This document shows positions 1 through 6,592 of a DNA stretch of 12,876 bases, in pieces. Position 1 is the stretch's first letter. Each line of letters begins with the position of its first letter. The notes beneath the pieces were generated by a model. It had not been told where the DNA came from and did no database searches. It saw only the letters and a list, made by a program, of their open reading frames with translations. The stretch spans positions 1 to 12,876 of the forward strand of contig JAUPVJ010000026.1 in assembly GCA_030917145.1 (NCBI GenBank), in the 5' to 3' direction. The stretch is from Patescibacteria group bacterium. Its GTDB lineage: Bacteria > Patescibacteriota > Minisyncoccia > Phycocordibacterales > CAIRYW01. Position numbers and translations under genes: made by a program.

Positions 1-1
1 A

Positions 2-172
2 CTGAAGAGTAACGTTCGAAGAGAATGGAAAGAGGCGAATTCAGCACCGCCCGATTCTCCTCTCATTGCCCTCTACAACGCTTACCATGGTCTACTTATG
101 CGAGACTTAGGGAAGCTCAAAAAAGCAGGCGGAGATATTCAGAAAGCGAAGGAACTTATTTTCCACACCTAA
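2..172 (+). CDS. 3' end of an unknown protein (partial)
   Basis: An open frame enters from the left edge and stops with TAA at 170-172, giving the last 56 residues of a protein whose start is outside the window. The visible part is hydrophilic and probably helical, with a middle section LIALYNAYHGLLMRDLG followed by a lysine-rich tail ending in ELIFHT. I recognise no family. The frame is supported by the stop codon lying at the base of a perfect intrinsic terminator (171-201), as expected for the last gene of a transcript. A competing frame starting at 25 runs straight through that terminator and is rejected. Function unknown. Confidence 0.6.
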   Translation: MKSNVRREWKEANSAPPDSPLIALYNAYHGLLMRDLGKLKKAGGDIQKAKELIFHT

Positions 173-201
173 CTAGCAATAATATTGCTAGTTATTTTTT
201 T
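171..201 (+). terminator. Rho-independent terminator of the left-edge gene
   Basis: Perfect 10-bp inverted repeat, AACTAGCAAT at 171-180 and ATTGCTAGTT at 184-193, with a 3-nt loop. It is followed by a T-rich tail at 194-201. The left arm overlaps the stop codon of the upstream frame. Confidence 0.85.
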
Positions 202-216
202 ATATGATTATATAGT
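185..216 (+). promoter_or_regulatory. Possible promoter of the 224-430 gene
   Basis: A -10-like TATAGT lies at 211-216, seven bases before the ATG at 224. Transcription would therefore start at or next to the start codon, giving a leaderless mRNA. The -35 is unclear: TTGCTA at 185-190 sits 20 bases away from this -10, or 17 bases from the alternative -10 TTATAT at 208-213. The TTGCTA also lies in the right arm of the preceding terminator. Confidence 0.35.
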
Positions 217-223
217 TCCGGTT

Positions 224-430
224 ATGAGCATTCCAACTACACCTGTTTCTTTTAAAAAAGGCGTTAACTACCCAGGTTTAAGTCTGGCTGGTAACGCTAT
301 TCAGATTGTTTTTGTTCGAATCGAGGACGGCGATAAGTATACCGTTGATTATAAAGGGAAGTATTGGGCAGCAGAACTCCGATTGGACAAACAACAACAA
401 CGGTACTTTCAACTCATGGAAAAGCATTAA
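224..430 (+). CDS. Unknown small protein (68 aa)
   Basis: A 68-residue protein starting at ATG 224. An upstream TTG at 185 in the same frame would lie inside the preceding terminator, so it is unlikely. No Shine-Dalgarno site is visible; the ATG sits seven bases after a -10-like TATAGT, which suggests a leaderless transcript. The protein is soluble and has mixed charge. It has a beta-rich-looking middle (IQIVFVRIEDGDKYTVDYKG) and a basic, glutamine-rich C-terminus ending FQLMEKH, with no signal peptide or membrane helix. I do not recognise a family. It ends just before a bidirectional terminator and is convergent with the ATP synthase operon. The clean terminator on each side suggests a real monocistronic gene. 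Confidence 0.6.
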   Translation: MSIPTTPVSFKKGVNYPGLSLAGNAIQIVFVRIEDGDKYTVDYKGKYWAAELRLDKQQQRYFQLMEKH

Positions 431-462
431 AAAAACTCGCTTTAGGCGAGTTATTTTTTTTT
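429..462. terminator. Bidirectional terminator between the 224-430 gene and atpC
   Basis: Stem AACTCGC (434-440) and GCGAGTT (446-452) with loop TTTAG. The + strand has a T-run at 454-462. The minus strand has a seven-T run (complement of the A-run 429-435). It therefore serves both convergent units: the small gene from the left and the ATP synthase operon from the right. The atpC stop codon begins at the outer edge of the T-run. Confidence 0.9.
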
Positions 463-682
463 AATTAGCCAAAACTACTACTTTTCCTCCATCAATTTCT
501 GCTACTCCTCCTTCAATTTGAAAATTTTCTTTATCTATTTTTACGAATCCTTTTTTTAGGACTGTGATAAGTGGGATGTGATTTTTAAGCACAGTGATTT
601 CACCTGCTTCCGTCGGCAAAGACACCTGTCCGACAGTTCCTTCAAATTTTATACCGTCTAGTGAATAAATTTTTAATTCCAT
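461..682 (-). CDS. atpC: F1 ATP synthase epsilon subunit, beta-sandwich domain only
   Basis: Central-stalk subunit of the F1 motor, which binds gamma and contacts the c-ring. The 73 residues match the N-terminal beta-sandwich of the family: MELKIYSLDGIKFEGTVGQVSLPTEAGEITVLKNHIPLIT corresponds to the usual opening with the GEhxVLxxHxPhhT pattern. A second strand set follows (IEGGVAEIDGGKVVVLAN). Typical bacterial epsilon is about 130-140 residues. The C-terminal helical hairpin, which inhibits ATP hydrolysis in many bacteria, is absent here. The stop is a clean TAA immediately before the operon terminator, so this is not an obvious frameshift. It is the last gene of the cluster, three bases after the atpD stop. 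If the fold is as inferred, epsilon-mediated autoinhibition is not possible in this enzyme. Confidence 0.93.
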   Translation of the reverse strand: MELKIYSLDGIKFEGTVGQVSLPTEAGEITVLKNHIPLITVLKKGFVKIDKENFQIEGGVAEIDGGKVVVLAN

Positions 683-685
683 TGT

Positions 686-2074
686 TTAACTAACCTTTAC
701 TTCATCAATTGATCCAACAAGGTAAAAAGCACTTTCTGGTTTGTCGTCGTGTTTTCCTTCGATAATTTCTTTGAAACTTCGTACAGTTTCTTCTCGTGTT
801 ACAAATTTTCCAGGTCGTCCTGTGAAAGCTTCCGCTACGAAGAATGGTTGTGATAGGAATTTTTGGATTTTTCGAGCTCTCTCTACTAGAAGTTTGTCAT
901 CTGCAGAAAGTTCTTCGATTCCAAGGATAGCAATGATGTCTTGAAGATCTTTATATTTTTGTAAAATTCTTTGTACTTCTCGAGCAACTTGGTAGTGTTC
1001 TTCTCCTACAATGTTTGGGTCAAGAGCTCCTGAAATAGAGTCTAGTGGATCTACAGCTGGGTAAATACCAAGCTCTGAAAGAGGACGAGAAAGCACGATT
1101 GTTGAGTCTAGGTGAGCAAAAGTTGTAGCGGGCGCTGGGTCAGTCACGTCGTCGGCTGGTACGTAAATCGCTTGTACAGAAGTTACAGATCCTCTTTTAG
1201 TAGAAGTAATTCTTTCTTGTAGGGCACCCATCTCGTTTGCAAGAGTTGGTTGGTATCCAGCAGCTGAAGGCATTCGTCCCAAAAGGGCAGACACCTCAGA
1301 TCCGGCTTGTGTAAATCGGAAGATGTTGTCGATAAAGAAAAGTACATCTTTTCCTTCTTTGTCTCGGAAATATTCAGTCATTGTAAGTCCTGAAAGAGCT
1401 ACTCGTAGACGAGCTCCTGGAACTTCGTTCATTTGTCCGAACACAAGAGCTGTTTGTCCAAGTACTCCTGATTCTTTCATTTCGTTGTAAAGGTCGTTTC
1501 CTTCTCGAGTTCTTTCTCCTACTCCCGCAAATACTGAGTAACCTTTGTGTACTGTCGCCACGTTTCGAATAAGTTCTTGAAGAAGAACGGTTTTTCCTAC
1601 TCCCGCTCCTCCAAAAAGTCCGATCTTTCCTCCTTTAATAAAAGGACAGATTAGGTCAATTACTTTAATTCCAGTTTCAAAAATTTTAACTTCAGTTGAT
1701 TGCTCTTCGAAAGTCGGAGCATTTCGGTGAATTGCCCAACGTTCTGTGTTTGCAGGTAGATTTTCTTTTCCATCGATCGCTTCTCCCAAAAGGTTAAACA
1801 TTCTTCCTAGAATTTCTTTTCCAACCGGTACTGAGATCGGAGCTCCTGTGTCATGCGCTTCGTCTCCACGCTTTAACCCTTCAGTTTGTCCCATAGCAAC
1901 GGCTCGCACACGCCCGTTTCCAAGGTGTGATGCTACTTCAAGAACAAGCTTTTCTTCTCCATTTTTGATCTCGACAGCATTGTAGATTGGAGGCACTTTT
2001 CCTTCCTCAAATTCAAGATCTACAACCGGACCGATTACCTGTACTACTTTTCCTTTTTGCATTGTATGTGACAT
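686..2074 (-). CDS. atpD: F1 ATP synthase catalytic beta subunit
   Basis: Catalytic subunit of the F1 head, making ATP from ADP and phosphate at the alpha-beta interface. All 462 residues are present, the usual length. Visible motifs are the P-loop GGAGVGKT at 155-162, the segment GVGERTREG with catalytic Glu187, Walker B VLFFID at 244-249, and the signature PAPATTFAHLDSTIVLSR near 313-330. The lever motif normally written DELSEED is EELSADD here (387-393), losing two acidic positions. The start is ATG 2074; a second ATG five codons in cannot be excluded, and neither has a Shine-Dalgarno site. It lies 39 bases after atpG and 3 bases before atpC, so the genes are certainly cotranscribed. Identification is secure. 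Confidence 0.98.
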   Translation of the reverse strand: MSHTMQKGKVVQVIGPVVDLEFEEGKVPPIYNAVEIKNGEEKLVLEVASHLGNGRVRAVAMGQTEGLKRGDEAHDTGAPISVPVGKEILGRMFNLLGEAIDGKENLPANTERWAIHRNAPTFEEQSTEVKIFETGIKVIDLICPFIKGGKIGLFGGAGVGKTVLLQELIRNVATVHKGYSVFAGVGERTREGNDLYNEMKESGVLGQTALVFGQMNEVPGARLRVALSGLTMTEYFRDKEGKDVLFFIDNIFRFTQAGSEVSALLGRMPSAAGYQPTLANEMGALQERITSTKRGSVTSVQAIYVPADDVTDPAPATTFAHLDSTIVLSRPLSELGIYPAVDPLDSISGALDPNIVGEEHYQVAREVQRILQKYKDLQDIIAILGIEELSADDKLLVERARKIQKFLSQPFFVAEAFTGRPGKFVTREETVRSFKEIIEGKHDDKPESAFYLVGSIDEVKVS

Positions 2075-2113
2075 ATATTTATAATTTTGATTTTTAAATT
2101 TTATTTTTGACCT

Positions 2114-3052
2114 TTATTCTTCTAATTGTGCCGCTAGAGCTTCTTTTCCGCTGGTAATCTCGATAAGTTCTTTCGTAATCTGTGCTTGGCGTTCTTTGTT
2201 GTATTTGATTGTGAGCGTTCCGATCATTTCTTTTGCGTTGGTCGAGGCGTTTTTCATAGCCACCATTCTCGCGGCGTGCTCAGAAGCGTTGGCTTCGAGT
2301 ACACTGTGGAAAATCTCAAGCCTAACCAAAGAGGGGACTAAGTTTTCTGCGATTTCAGATGCTCCTGGTTCAAATTTGTACTCTACTTTTTGATTATTTG
2401 TTGTTTCTTTTTTAATATCAGAAAATTTTCCAGATTCAGGTAAGATGTTTGCTACAACTTCTTTTAAAACTTCTTCATTTAAAGGTAAAAGTGGGCGCAC
2501 CAGTACTTCTTGTTTCAAAGCTGAAACGAAGTTTGTGTAAATTACATCGATTTTATCAAATTCTTTTGAGAGAAAAGTGTTGATTATGAAATCTGAAAGA
2601 GGAACCACTTCGTCTAAAAGAGCAAAGTCTCCAAAACCTTCAAAACTTCTTACTATCTTTATCCCTCTTCTTTCGAAAAACTCCCGAGATCTTTTTCCTA
2701 CAGTGATCACTGAAATAGGTGAAGTTTCTTTTTCGATCAAAAGGCTCGCTTTTTTAAACACGTTTGAGTTAAAAGACCCAGCTAAACCTTTGTCTGAAGC
2801 AATCACCACGATACACTTTTTATTTCCTTCTCTGGTTTCAAAAAGAGGAGAAGTTTTTTTAATATCTTCAGAAAGGGAATTGTGGATTTTTTGTAAAATA
2901 TTTAGAGCATAAAGCGCATAGCCTCGGCCTTTGATCGCCGCAGACTCACTCTTTCGCATTTTTACAGCAGAAACAGCCTCCATCGCTTTTGTGATTTGCT
3001 GGATGCTTTTTGTTGATTTTATTCTGCTTTTTATTGCTCTGCCTCCGGCCAT
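2114..3052 (-). CDS. atpG: F1 ATP synthase gamma subunit
   Basis: Rotating central shaft of F1, coupling c-ring rotation to the alpha-beta hexamer. The 312 residues are slightly longer than the common 285-295. The N-terminal helix carries the family pattern AIKSRIKSTKSIQQITKAMEAVSAVKM, and the C-terminal helix carries NAKEMIGTLTIKYNKERQAQITKELIEITSGKEAL, which forms the coiled-coil shaft. The middle Rossmann-like domain has CIVVIASDKGLAGSFN, as expected. The extra length seems to sit around residues 190-230, in a Lys/Glu-rich loop. It follows the anchored unknown protein by 36 bases; in most bacteria gamma follows alpha directly. ATG 3052 is the start that preserves the conserved N-terminal helix. 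Identification is secure. Confidence 0.97.
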   Translation of the reverse strand: MAGGRAIKSRIKSTKSIQQITKAMEAVSAVKMRKSESAAIKGRGYALYALNILQKIHNSLSEDIKKTSPLFETREGNKKCIVVIASDKGLAGSFNSNVFKKASLLIEKETSPISVITVGKRSREFFERRGIKIVRSFEGFGDFALLDEVVPLSDFIINTFLSKEFDKIDVIYTNFVSALKQEVLVRPLLPLNEEVLKEVVANILPESGKFSDIKKETTNNQKVEYKFEPGASEIAENLVPSLVRLEIFHSVLEANASEHAARMVAMKNASTNAKEMIGTLTIKYNKERQAQITKELIEITSGKEALAAQLEE

Positions 3053-3088
3053 GTTATTTAGAATCTTGAATCAAGAATTATTAATAAA

Positions 3089-3751
3089 TTATTTTGTGAA
3101 TTTTAAAGTTTCTAACATTGATTTTAGAATTTTATGGGTCGAATTATTGTCTATAGTATCTGGGTTTGGGTTTGTCCAATCAACTCCTTGAGCAGAAATA
3201 TCAAATGCAAAAATACGCTTGTCCTCACTCACAAAATAATATGTTAAAGATAGTTGACCTTCAAACAATCCTGAAACAATATAATAAAAAGAATTGTTTC
3301 CAATCTTTATTTCCCTGAAATCATTAAATGATGAAGGGTGATCACCTTTACCGTCATAAACAACGTCGTTTATTAAAGCGTCTTTGTAAACTTGATAGTC
3401 TGCAGAAGGTACAAGTCTTATACGAATGCTATCTGGAAATGACGGTAAACTATTATTTTTATTTAAAAATACAACTAGAATATTCGGCCTGTTACTCCTG
3501 TAGTCATTTTCGTCACTCGACTGTTCGATTGTGGTGGGATAATTTATTTTAAAACCAAATTTACCATCTTCATATGTTTTCCAGTCCTTTATTGATGCGT
3601 CTAGTGCAGATTCTTTTATTTCCTCTCTGTCTTCATTTGTCATTTCAGGGCAATATGGCCAGCAGTATTGTTTTTTTGATGCAGAATAAAAAAACCAACT
3701 TAGTGTAACTAAAATTATTATTCCTATAGTTATCCAAATTTTTTTATTCAT
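3089..3751 (-). CDS. Membrane-anchored PsbP-like protein of unknown function, inserted in the atp operon
   Basis: A 220-residue protein between atpA and atpG. Residues 4-22 form a single hydrophobic helix after MNKK, so the rest should face outside the membrane. There is no lipobox, so it is an uncleaved or signal-peptide-type anchor rather than a lipoprotein. A Cys-X3-Cys pair (Cys30, Cys34) follows the helix. The domain from about residue 57 starts with WKTYEDGKFGFKINYP and ends ILKSMLETLKFTK. This opening and closing pattern is typical of PsbP-like extracytoplasmic domains common in secreted proteins of candidate-phyla bacteria (family recall, not a search). It lies 20 bases after atpA and 36 bases before atpG with no terminator or promoter that I can see, so it should be transcribed with ATP synthase. 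It is not a known subunit. It may be a passenger or a clade-specific accessory protein. Confidence 0.75.
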   Translation of the reverse strand: MNKKIWITIGIIILVTLSWFFYSASKKQYCWPYCPEMTNEDREEIKESALDASIKDWKTYEDGKFGFKINYPTTIEQSSDENDYRSNRPNILVVFLNKNNSLPSFPDSIRIRLVPSADYQVYKDALINDVVYDGKGDHPSSFNDFREIKIGNNSFYYIVSGLFEGQLSLTYYFVSEDKRIFAFDISAQGVDWTNPNPDTIDNNSTHKILKSMLETLKFTK

Positions 3752-3771
3752 AATTCGTGATTCTTACAATC

Positions 3772-5295
3772 TTAATTCTTTAAAAAGTAATTTTCCAAGA
3801 AGTCTACAACAGTTTCTTTTATCTTCGCTTCACTTTCAGGAGAAATTTCTCGAGAATCTTTTACAGCTGACATTAGGTCAGAGTGTCTTTCGTTTAGAAA
3901 AGCGATATATTCTTTTTCAAATTTCTTTACTTTAGAAACTTCTACAGGACCGATCAATCCGTTTCCTACTGTGTAGATCACAATAGCCATTTCGTGGAAA
4001 GATTCTGTATTGAATTGAAGCTGTTTCAAAAGCTCAGTCATTTTTCGCCCTTGGTCAATTTGCTTCTTAGTTCCTTCATCGAGGTCACTACCAAATTGTG
4101 CGAAAGCCTCTAGACTTCTAAATTGTGCCAAGTCTAGTCTCATTCTTCCAGCTACTTTTTTCATAGCTTTTGTTTGAGCCGCTGATCCTACACGAGAAAC
4201 TGAAAGTCCGACGTTGATCGCAGGTCGGATTCCTTTGTAGAAAAGATCAGTTTCCAAAAAGATTTGTCCGTCAGTGATAGAAATTACGTTTGTTGGAATA
4301 TAAGCAGAGATGTCTCCAAGTTGAGTTTCGATGATAGGAAGAGCTGTGATAGATCCTCCTCCGTTGTCTTTGTTTAATCTTCCCGCTCGTTCCAAAAGTC
4401 TTGAGTGTAGGTAGAAAACGTCCCCAGGGTAAGCTTCTCGTCCAGGAGGGCGCTTCAAAAGAAGAGAAATTTGTCTGTAAGCCCAAGCGTGTTTTGAAAG
4501 ATCATCGTAAACAATCAAAACATCTTTTCCTTGATCCATAAAAAATTCTGCAATTGCACAACCTGAGAAAGGTGCAAGATATTGCAAAGACGCAGGATCA
4601 GAAGCTGAAGCGGACACAACTACTGTGTAATCCATTGCTCCTTCTTTTTTAAATCGCTCTACGATTTGTGCTACTTTTGATTCCTTTTGTCCGATCGCTA
4701 CATATACACAAATAGGCGGATTCTTTTCTTTTTTCTGGTGAATGATTGTATCGAGAGCGATAGCCGTCTTTCCAGTTGTTCTGTCTCCGATGATAAGTTG
4801 TCGTTGCCCTCGTCCAACAGGGATCATGGCGTCTACCGCTTTGATTCCAGTGTGCAGAGGAGTTCCTACAGACTCACGAGTGATTACTCCAGGAGCAATT
4901 TTTTCAAGAGGGTAGAGTTTTGCTTCTTTCAAAGCACCACTTCCGTCTTTTGAGACACCAAGACCATCAACAACACGCCCTAGAATGTCGTTTCCTACAG
5001 AGATTGAAAGAATTTTCCCTGTATTTTTTACTTTGCAACCTTCACCAATAGAAAGAGGATCACCTAAAACAATAGCTCCAACCAAGTCTTCTTCAAGGTT
5101 CAAGGCAACTCCTGGAATTTTGTTTCCTTTTAAATCCTCGAATTCAATCATTTCAGAATAGCGCACTTCGGAAAGTCCACTGATTGAAACTACTCCGTCA
5201 GAAATCTTTACAACTTCTCCGAAGTGAGAAAAAGAAGCGTCATTTTTTATTTGAGCAATCTCTTTCTTTAGGTCTTGTATTATTGAGTCTTTCAT
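3772..5295 (-). CDS. atpA: F1 ATP synthase alpha subunit
   Basis: Non-catalytic nucleotide-binding subunit of the F1 head, which supplies the arginine finger to the beta sites. The length of 507 residues is typical. The P-loop is GDRTTGKT at 170-177, where most bacteria have GDRQTGKT. The arginine finger is Arg368 in SVSRVGSAAQ, and other hallmarks are LLLKRPPGREAYPGDVFYLHSRLLER and QLGDISAYIPTNVISITDGQ. The N-terminal helix IIQDLKKEIAQIKN, which binds delta, is present. The start ATG 5295 has one of the few plausible ribosome sites in the cluster (AAAGAGA directly upstream). It lies 38 bases after atpH. Identification is secure; the Thr in the P-loop is a mild variant and should not abolish nucleotide binding. 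Confidence 0.98.
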   Translation of the reverse strand: MKDSIIQDLKKEIAQIKNDASFSHFGEVVKISDGVVSISGLSEVRYSEMIEFEDLKGNKIPGVALNLEEDLVGAIVLGDPLSIGEGCKVKNTGKILSISVGNDILGRVVDGLGVSKDGSGALKEAKLYPLEKIAPGVITRESVGTPLHTGIKAVDAMIPVGRGQRQLIIGDRTTGKTAIALDTIIHQKKEKNPPICVYVAIGQKESKVAQIVERFKKEGAMDYTVVVSASASDPASLQYLAPFSGCAIAEFFMDQGKDVLIVYDDLSKHAWAYRQISLLLKRPPGREAYPGDVFYLHSRLLERAGRLNKDNGGGSITALPIIETQLGDISAYIPTNVISITDGQIFLETDLFYKGIRPAINVGLSVSRVGSAAQTKAMKKVAGRMRLDLAQFRSLEAFAQFGSDLDEGTKKQIDQGRKMTELLKQLQFNTESFHEMAIVIYTVGNGLIGPVEVSKVKKFEKEYIAFLNERHSDLMSAVKDSREISPESEAKIKETVVDFLENYFLKN

Positions 5296-5333
5296 TCTCT
5301 TTCTTTGATAAAATTAATAATTTTTTTGCAAAG

Positions 5334-5714
5334 TTATTTTGCTAGGGCTTTCAATTGTCCGATCCGGGCTTTCACAGTGTTGTCTGAAATATAATCTCCA
5401 ACCACTATTTGAGCTCCCGCGATAAGACTTGGGTCTTCTTTTACTTTTAGATTTACTTTCTTGTCACCAATTTCTTTAGAAAATTTAGCGTCTTCTTTTG
5501 AAGCAACTGTGATTTTCACGTCAATGACACCCTCTAGAGTGTTCCACTCTTTTTCAAAACTTTTTATAACAGTCGAGAGTTTTGAAATTTTTCCTTCTTT
5601 TGCAATAAGCTCCGCAACCTTTTGTAAATAAGCCTTTTTTTCACTTTCTCCTTTTAAAGAAGAAATTTTTCGGGCTAAAGCGGTGCCTAATTGTTTAGAA
5701 GAAATTTTCGCCAT
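5334..5714 (-). CDS. atpH: F1 ATP synthase delta subunit, shortened
   Basis: Peripheral-stalk subunit that joins the b dimer to the top of the alpha-beta hexamer. It has 126 residues, where typical delta has about 175-180. The C-terminal part is clear: DPSLIAGAQIVVGDYISDNTVKARIGQLKAL matches the family pattern DPxLIGGhxhxhGDxxhDxSVxxxLxxL. The N-terminal six-helix domain is compressed to roughly 60 residues (ALARKISSLKG through SFEKEWN), so some of its helices must be missing or short. It begins one base after the atpF stop codon (TAA-A-ATG), which indicates translational coupling. The assignment rests on the C-terminal motif plus position between b and alpha. Reduced delta subunits fit the candidate-phyla context. 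Confidence 0.9.
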   Translation of the reverse strand: MAKISSKQLGTALARKISSLKGESEKKAYLQKVAELIAKEGKISKLSTVIKSFEKEWNTLEGVIDVKITVASKEDAKFSKEIGDKKVNLKVKEDPSLIAGAQIVVGDYISDNTVKARIGQLKALAK

Positions 5715-5715
5715 T

Positions 5716-6228
5716 TTATTTTTTGACCAATTGCTCCACTTCTTTTACAGCACTTTCTGTAATTTTTGATTTTGTGGAAGCGTCTAGATTCTCTTTGATT
5801 GATTTCTCAAGAGCAATCGCAACAATCTCAACTGCTTGTTTTTTAAGATCAGCAAAAAAGACATCTCGTTCTTCTGCGATCTTTTTTGCCCCAGCTTCTT
5901 CAAGTTTTTTGATTCGAGCATGGGCTTCTTCGTCGAGTCTCTTTGACAAGCTTTCCGCGTTTTTCTCTGTATCTGCCAAAATCTTTTTTGACATAACCCT
6001 TGCTTCGTCTAGAGTTTTTTTCTCAAGCTCTTTGATTTCTGCAAGTTTGTCGTCTATTGAAGAAGATTTTAGGTCTGCTTCTTTTGTTTTTTCAATTCGC
6101 TCATCGATAACCTTTAGAAGTGGTTTGTAGACAAGCTTAAAAAGCACAAAAGCCAAAATCCCAAAGTTTACAATTTGGGCAAGCAAATGTTTCCATTCAA
6201 TCCCTAAAGCGTGAACGATTTCTTCCAT
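5716..6228 (-). CDS. atpF: Fo ATP synthase b subunit
   Basis: Stator subunit that anchors the peripheral stalk in the membrane. It has 170 residues. The N-terminal membrane helix is about residues 12-32 (WKHLLAQIVNFGILAFVLFK), followed by the typical YKPLLKVIDERIEKT turn into a long charged helix running nearly to the C-terminus (Glu/Lys/Ala-rich coiled coil, about residues 40-165). The sequence matches the b family by architecture and by the hydrophobic segment with Asn (VNFGILAF). Only one b-type gene is present, so the stalk is presumably a b homodimer. It starts 9 bases after atpE and ends 1 base before atpH. Confidence 0.96.
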   Translation of the reverse strand: MEEIVHALGIEWKHLLAQIVNFGILAFVLFKLVYKPLLKVIDERIEKTKEADLKSSSIDDKLAEIKELEKKTLDEARVMSKKILADTEKNAESLSKRLDEEAHARIKKLEEAGAKKIAEERDVFFADLKKQAVEIVAIALEKSIKENLDASTKSKITESAVKEVEQLVKK

Positions 6229-6237
6229 CTAAATTTT

Positions 6238-6465
6238 TTAAATAAAGAGGATAATAAGAGCCACTACAAGTGCGTACACCGCAATAGCTTCAGTAAAGGC
6301 GATAGCCAAAATCATAGCTGATTGGATTTTTCCTGCTGCTTCTGGGTTTCTTCCCATAGCTTCTAGAGCTTTTCCTGCTAGATGTCCGATTGCTAAAGCT
6401 GGTCCGATAGCTCCTAGTCCAATTGCAAGAGCCGCTGCAAATACCTTTAATTCTGCGATTTCCAT
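6238..6465 (-). CDS. atpE: Fo ATP synthase c subunit (rotor ring), proton type
   Basis: Forms the rotating c-ring that carries the coupling ion. Its 75 residues form two hydrophobic helices joined by the polar loop GRNPEA (38-43). The glycine-rich first helix contains AIGLGAIGPALAIG. The ion-binding carboxylate is the Glu in AFTEAIAVYALV in helix 2. In Na+-type rings a Gln in helix 1 and a Ser or Thr directly after the Glu act as ligands; here those positions are Ile and Ala by my hand alignment, so proton coupling is the better inference. The ATG is preceded by the weak A-rich site AAAAAAGAT. It is the first gene after the strong minus-strand promoter at 6524-6551, so it heads its own transcription unit. 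Confidence 0.97.
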   Translation of the reverse strand: MEIAELKVFAAALAIGLGAIGPALAIGHLAGKALEAMGRNPEAAGKIQSAMILAIAFTEAIAVYALVVALIILFI

Positions 6466-6491
6466 ATCTTTTTTAACTAAATACTAATAAA

Positions 6492-6510
6492 AGACCTTTA
6501 ATTACGGTCT
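6492..6510 (-). promoter_or_regulatory. Small hairpin in the atpE leader
   Basis: Read on the minus strand, AGACC, a 9-base A/T-rich loop and GGTCT form a 5-bp hairpin just inside the predicted 5' end of the atpE mRNA, followed by TTTATT. It may stabilise the transcript or act as a weak attenuator. The short stem makes this uncertain. Confidence 0.3.
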
Positions 6511-6523
6511 GTATATGTGGGGA

Positions 6524-6551
6524 ATTATACAGCAAAAAAGGCTGTGCGCAA
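6524..6551 (-). promoter_or_regulatory. Strong promoter for atpE-atpF-atpH-atpA-atpG-atpD-atpC
   Basis: Minus-strand -35 TTGCGC (complement of 6546-6551), 16-base spacer, and a perfect consensus -10 TATAAT (complement of 6524-6529). Transcription would start near 6517, leaving a leader of about 50 bases before atpE. It stands back to back with the + strand promoter at 6559-6586; the two -35 boxes are 7 bases apart. Confidence 0.8.
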
Positions 6552-6558
6552 GAAAAGA

Positions 6559-6586
6559 TTGACTTTTTTGAGCGTAAGTATATCCT
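6559..6586 (+). promoter_or_regulatory. Promoter of the structured RNA gene
   Basis: TTGACT at 6559-6564, 16-base spacer and TATCCT at 6581-6586, predicting a start near 6593. That is directly before the first base-paired element of the RNA (6604). The -35 matches consensus in five of six positions and the -10 in four of six. Confidence 0.6.
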
Positions 6587-6592
6587 TTTTAA

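Noticed and set aside
25..207. 60-residue open frame at the left edge
   Set aside because: It reads through the perfect terminator at 171-201. The alternative frame stopping at 172 ends exactly at that terminator.
1746..1985. Open frames antisense to atpD, atpG, atpA and atpF
   Set aside because: They lie fully inside strongly conserved ATP synthase genes and encode no recognisable proteins.
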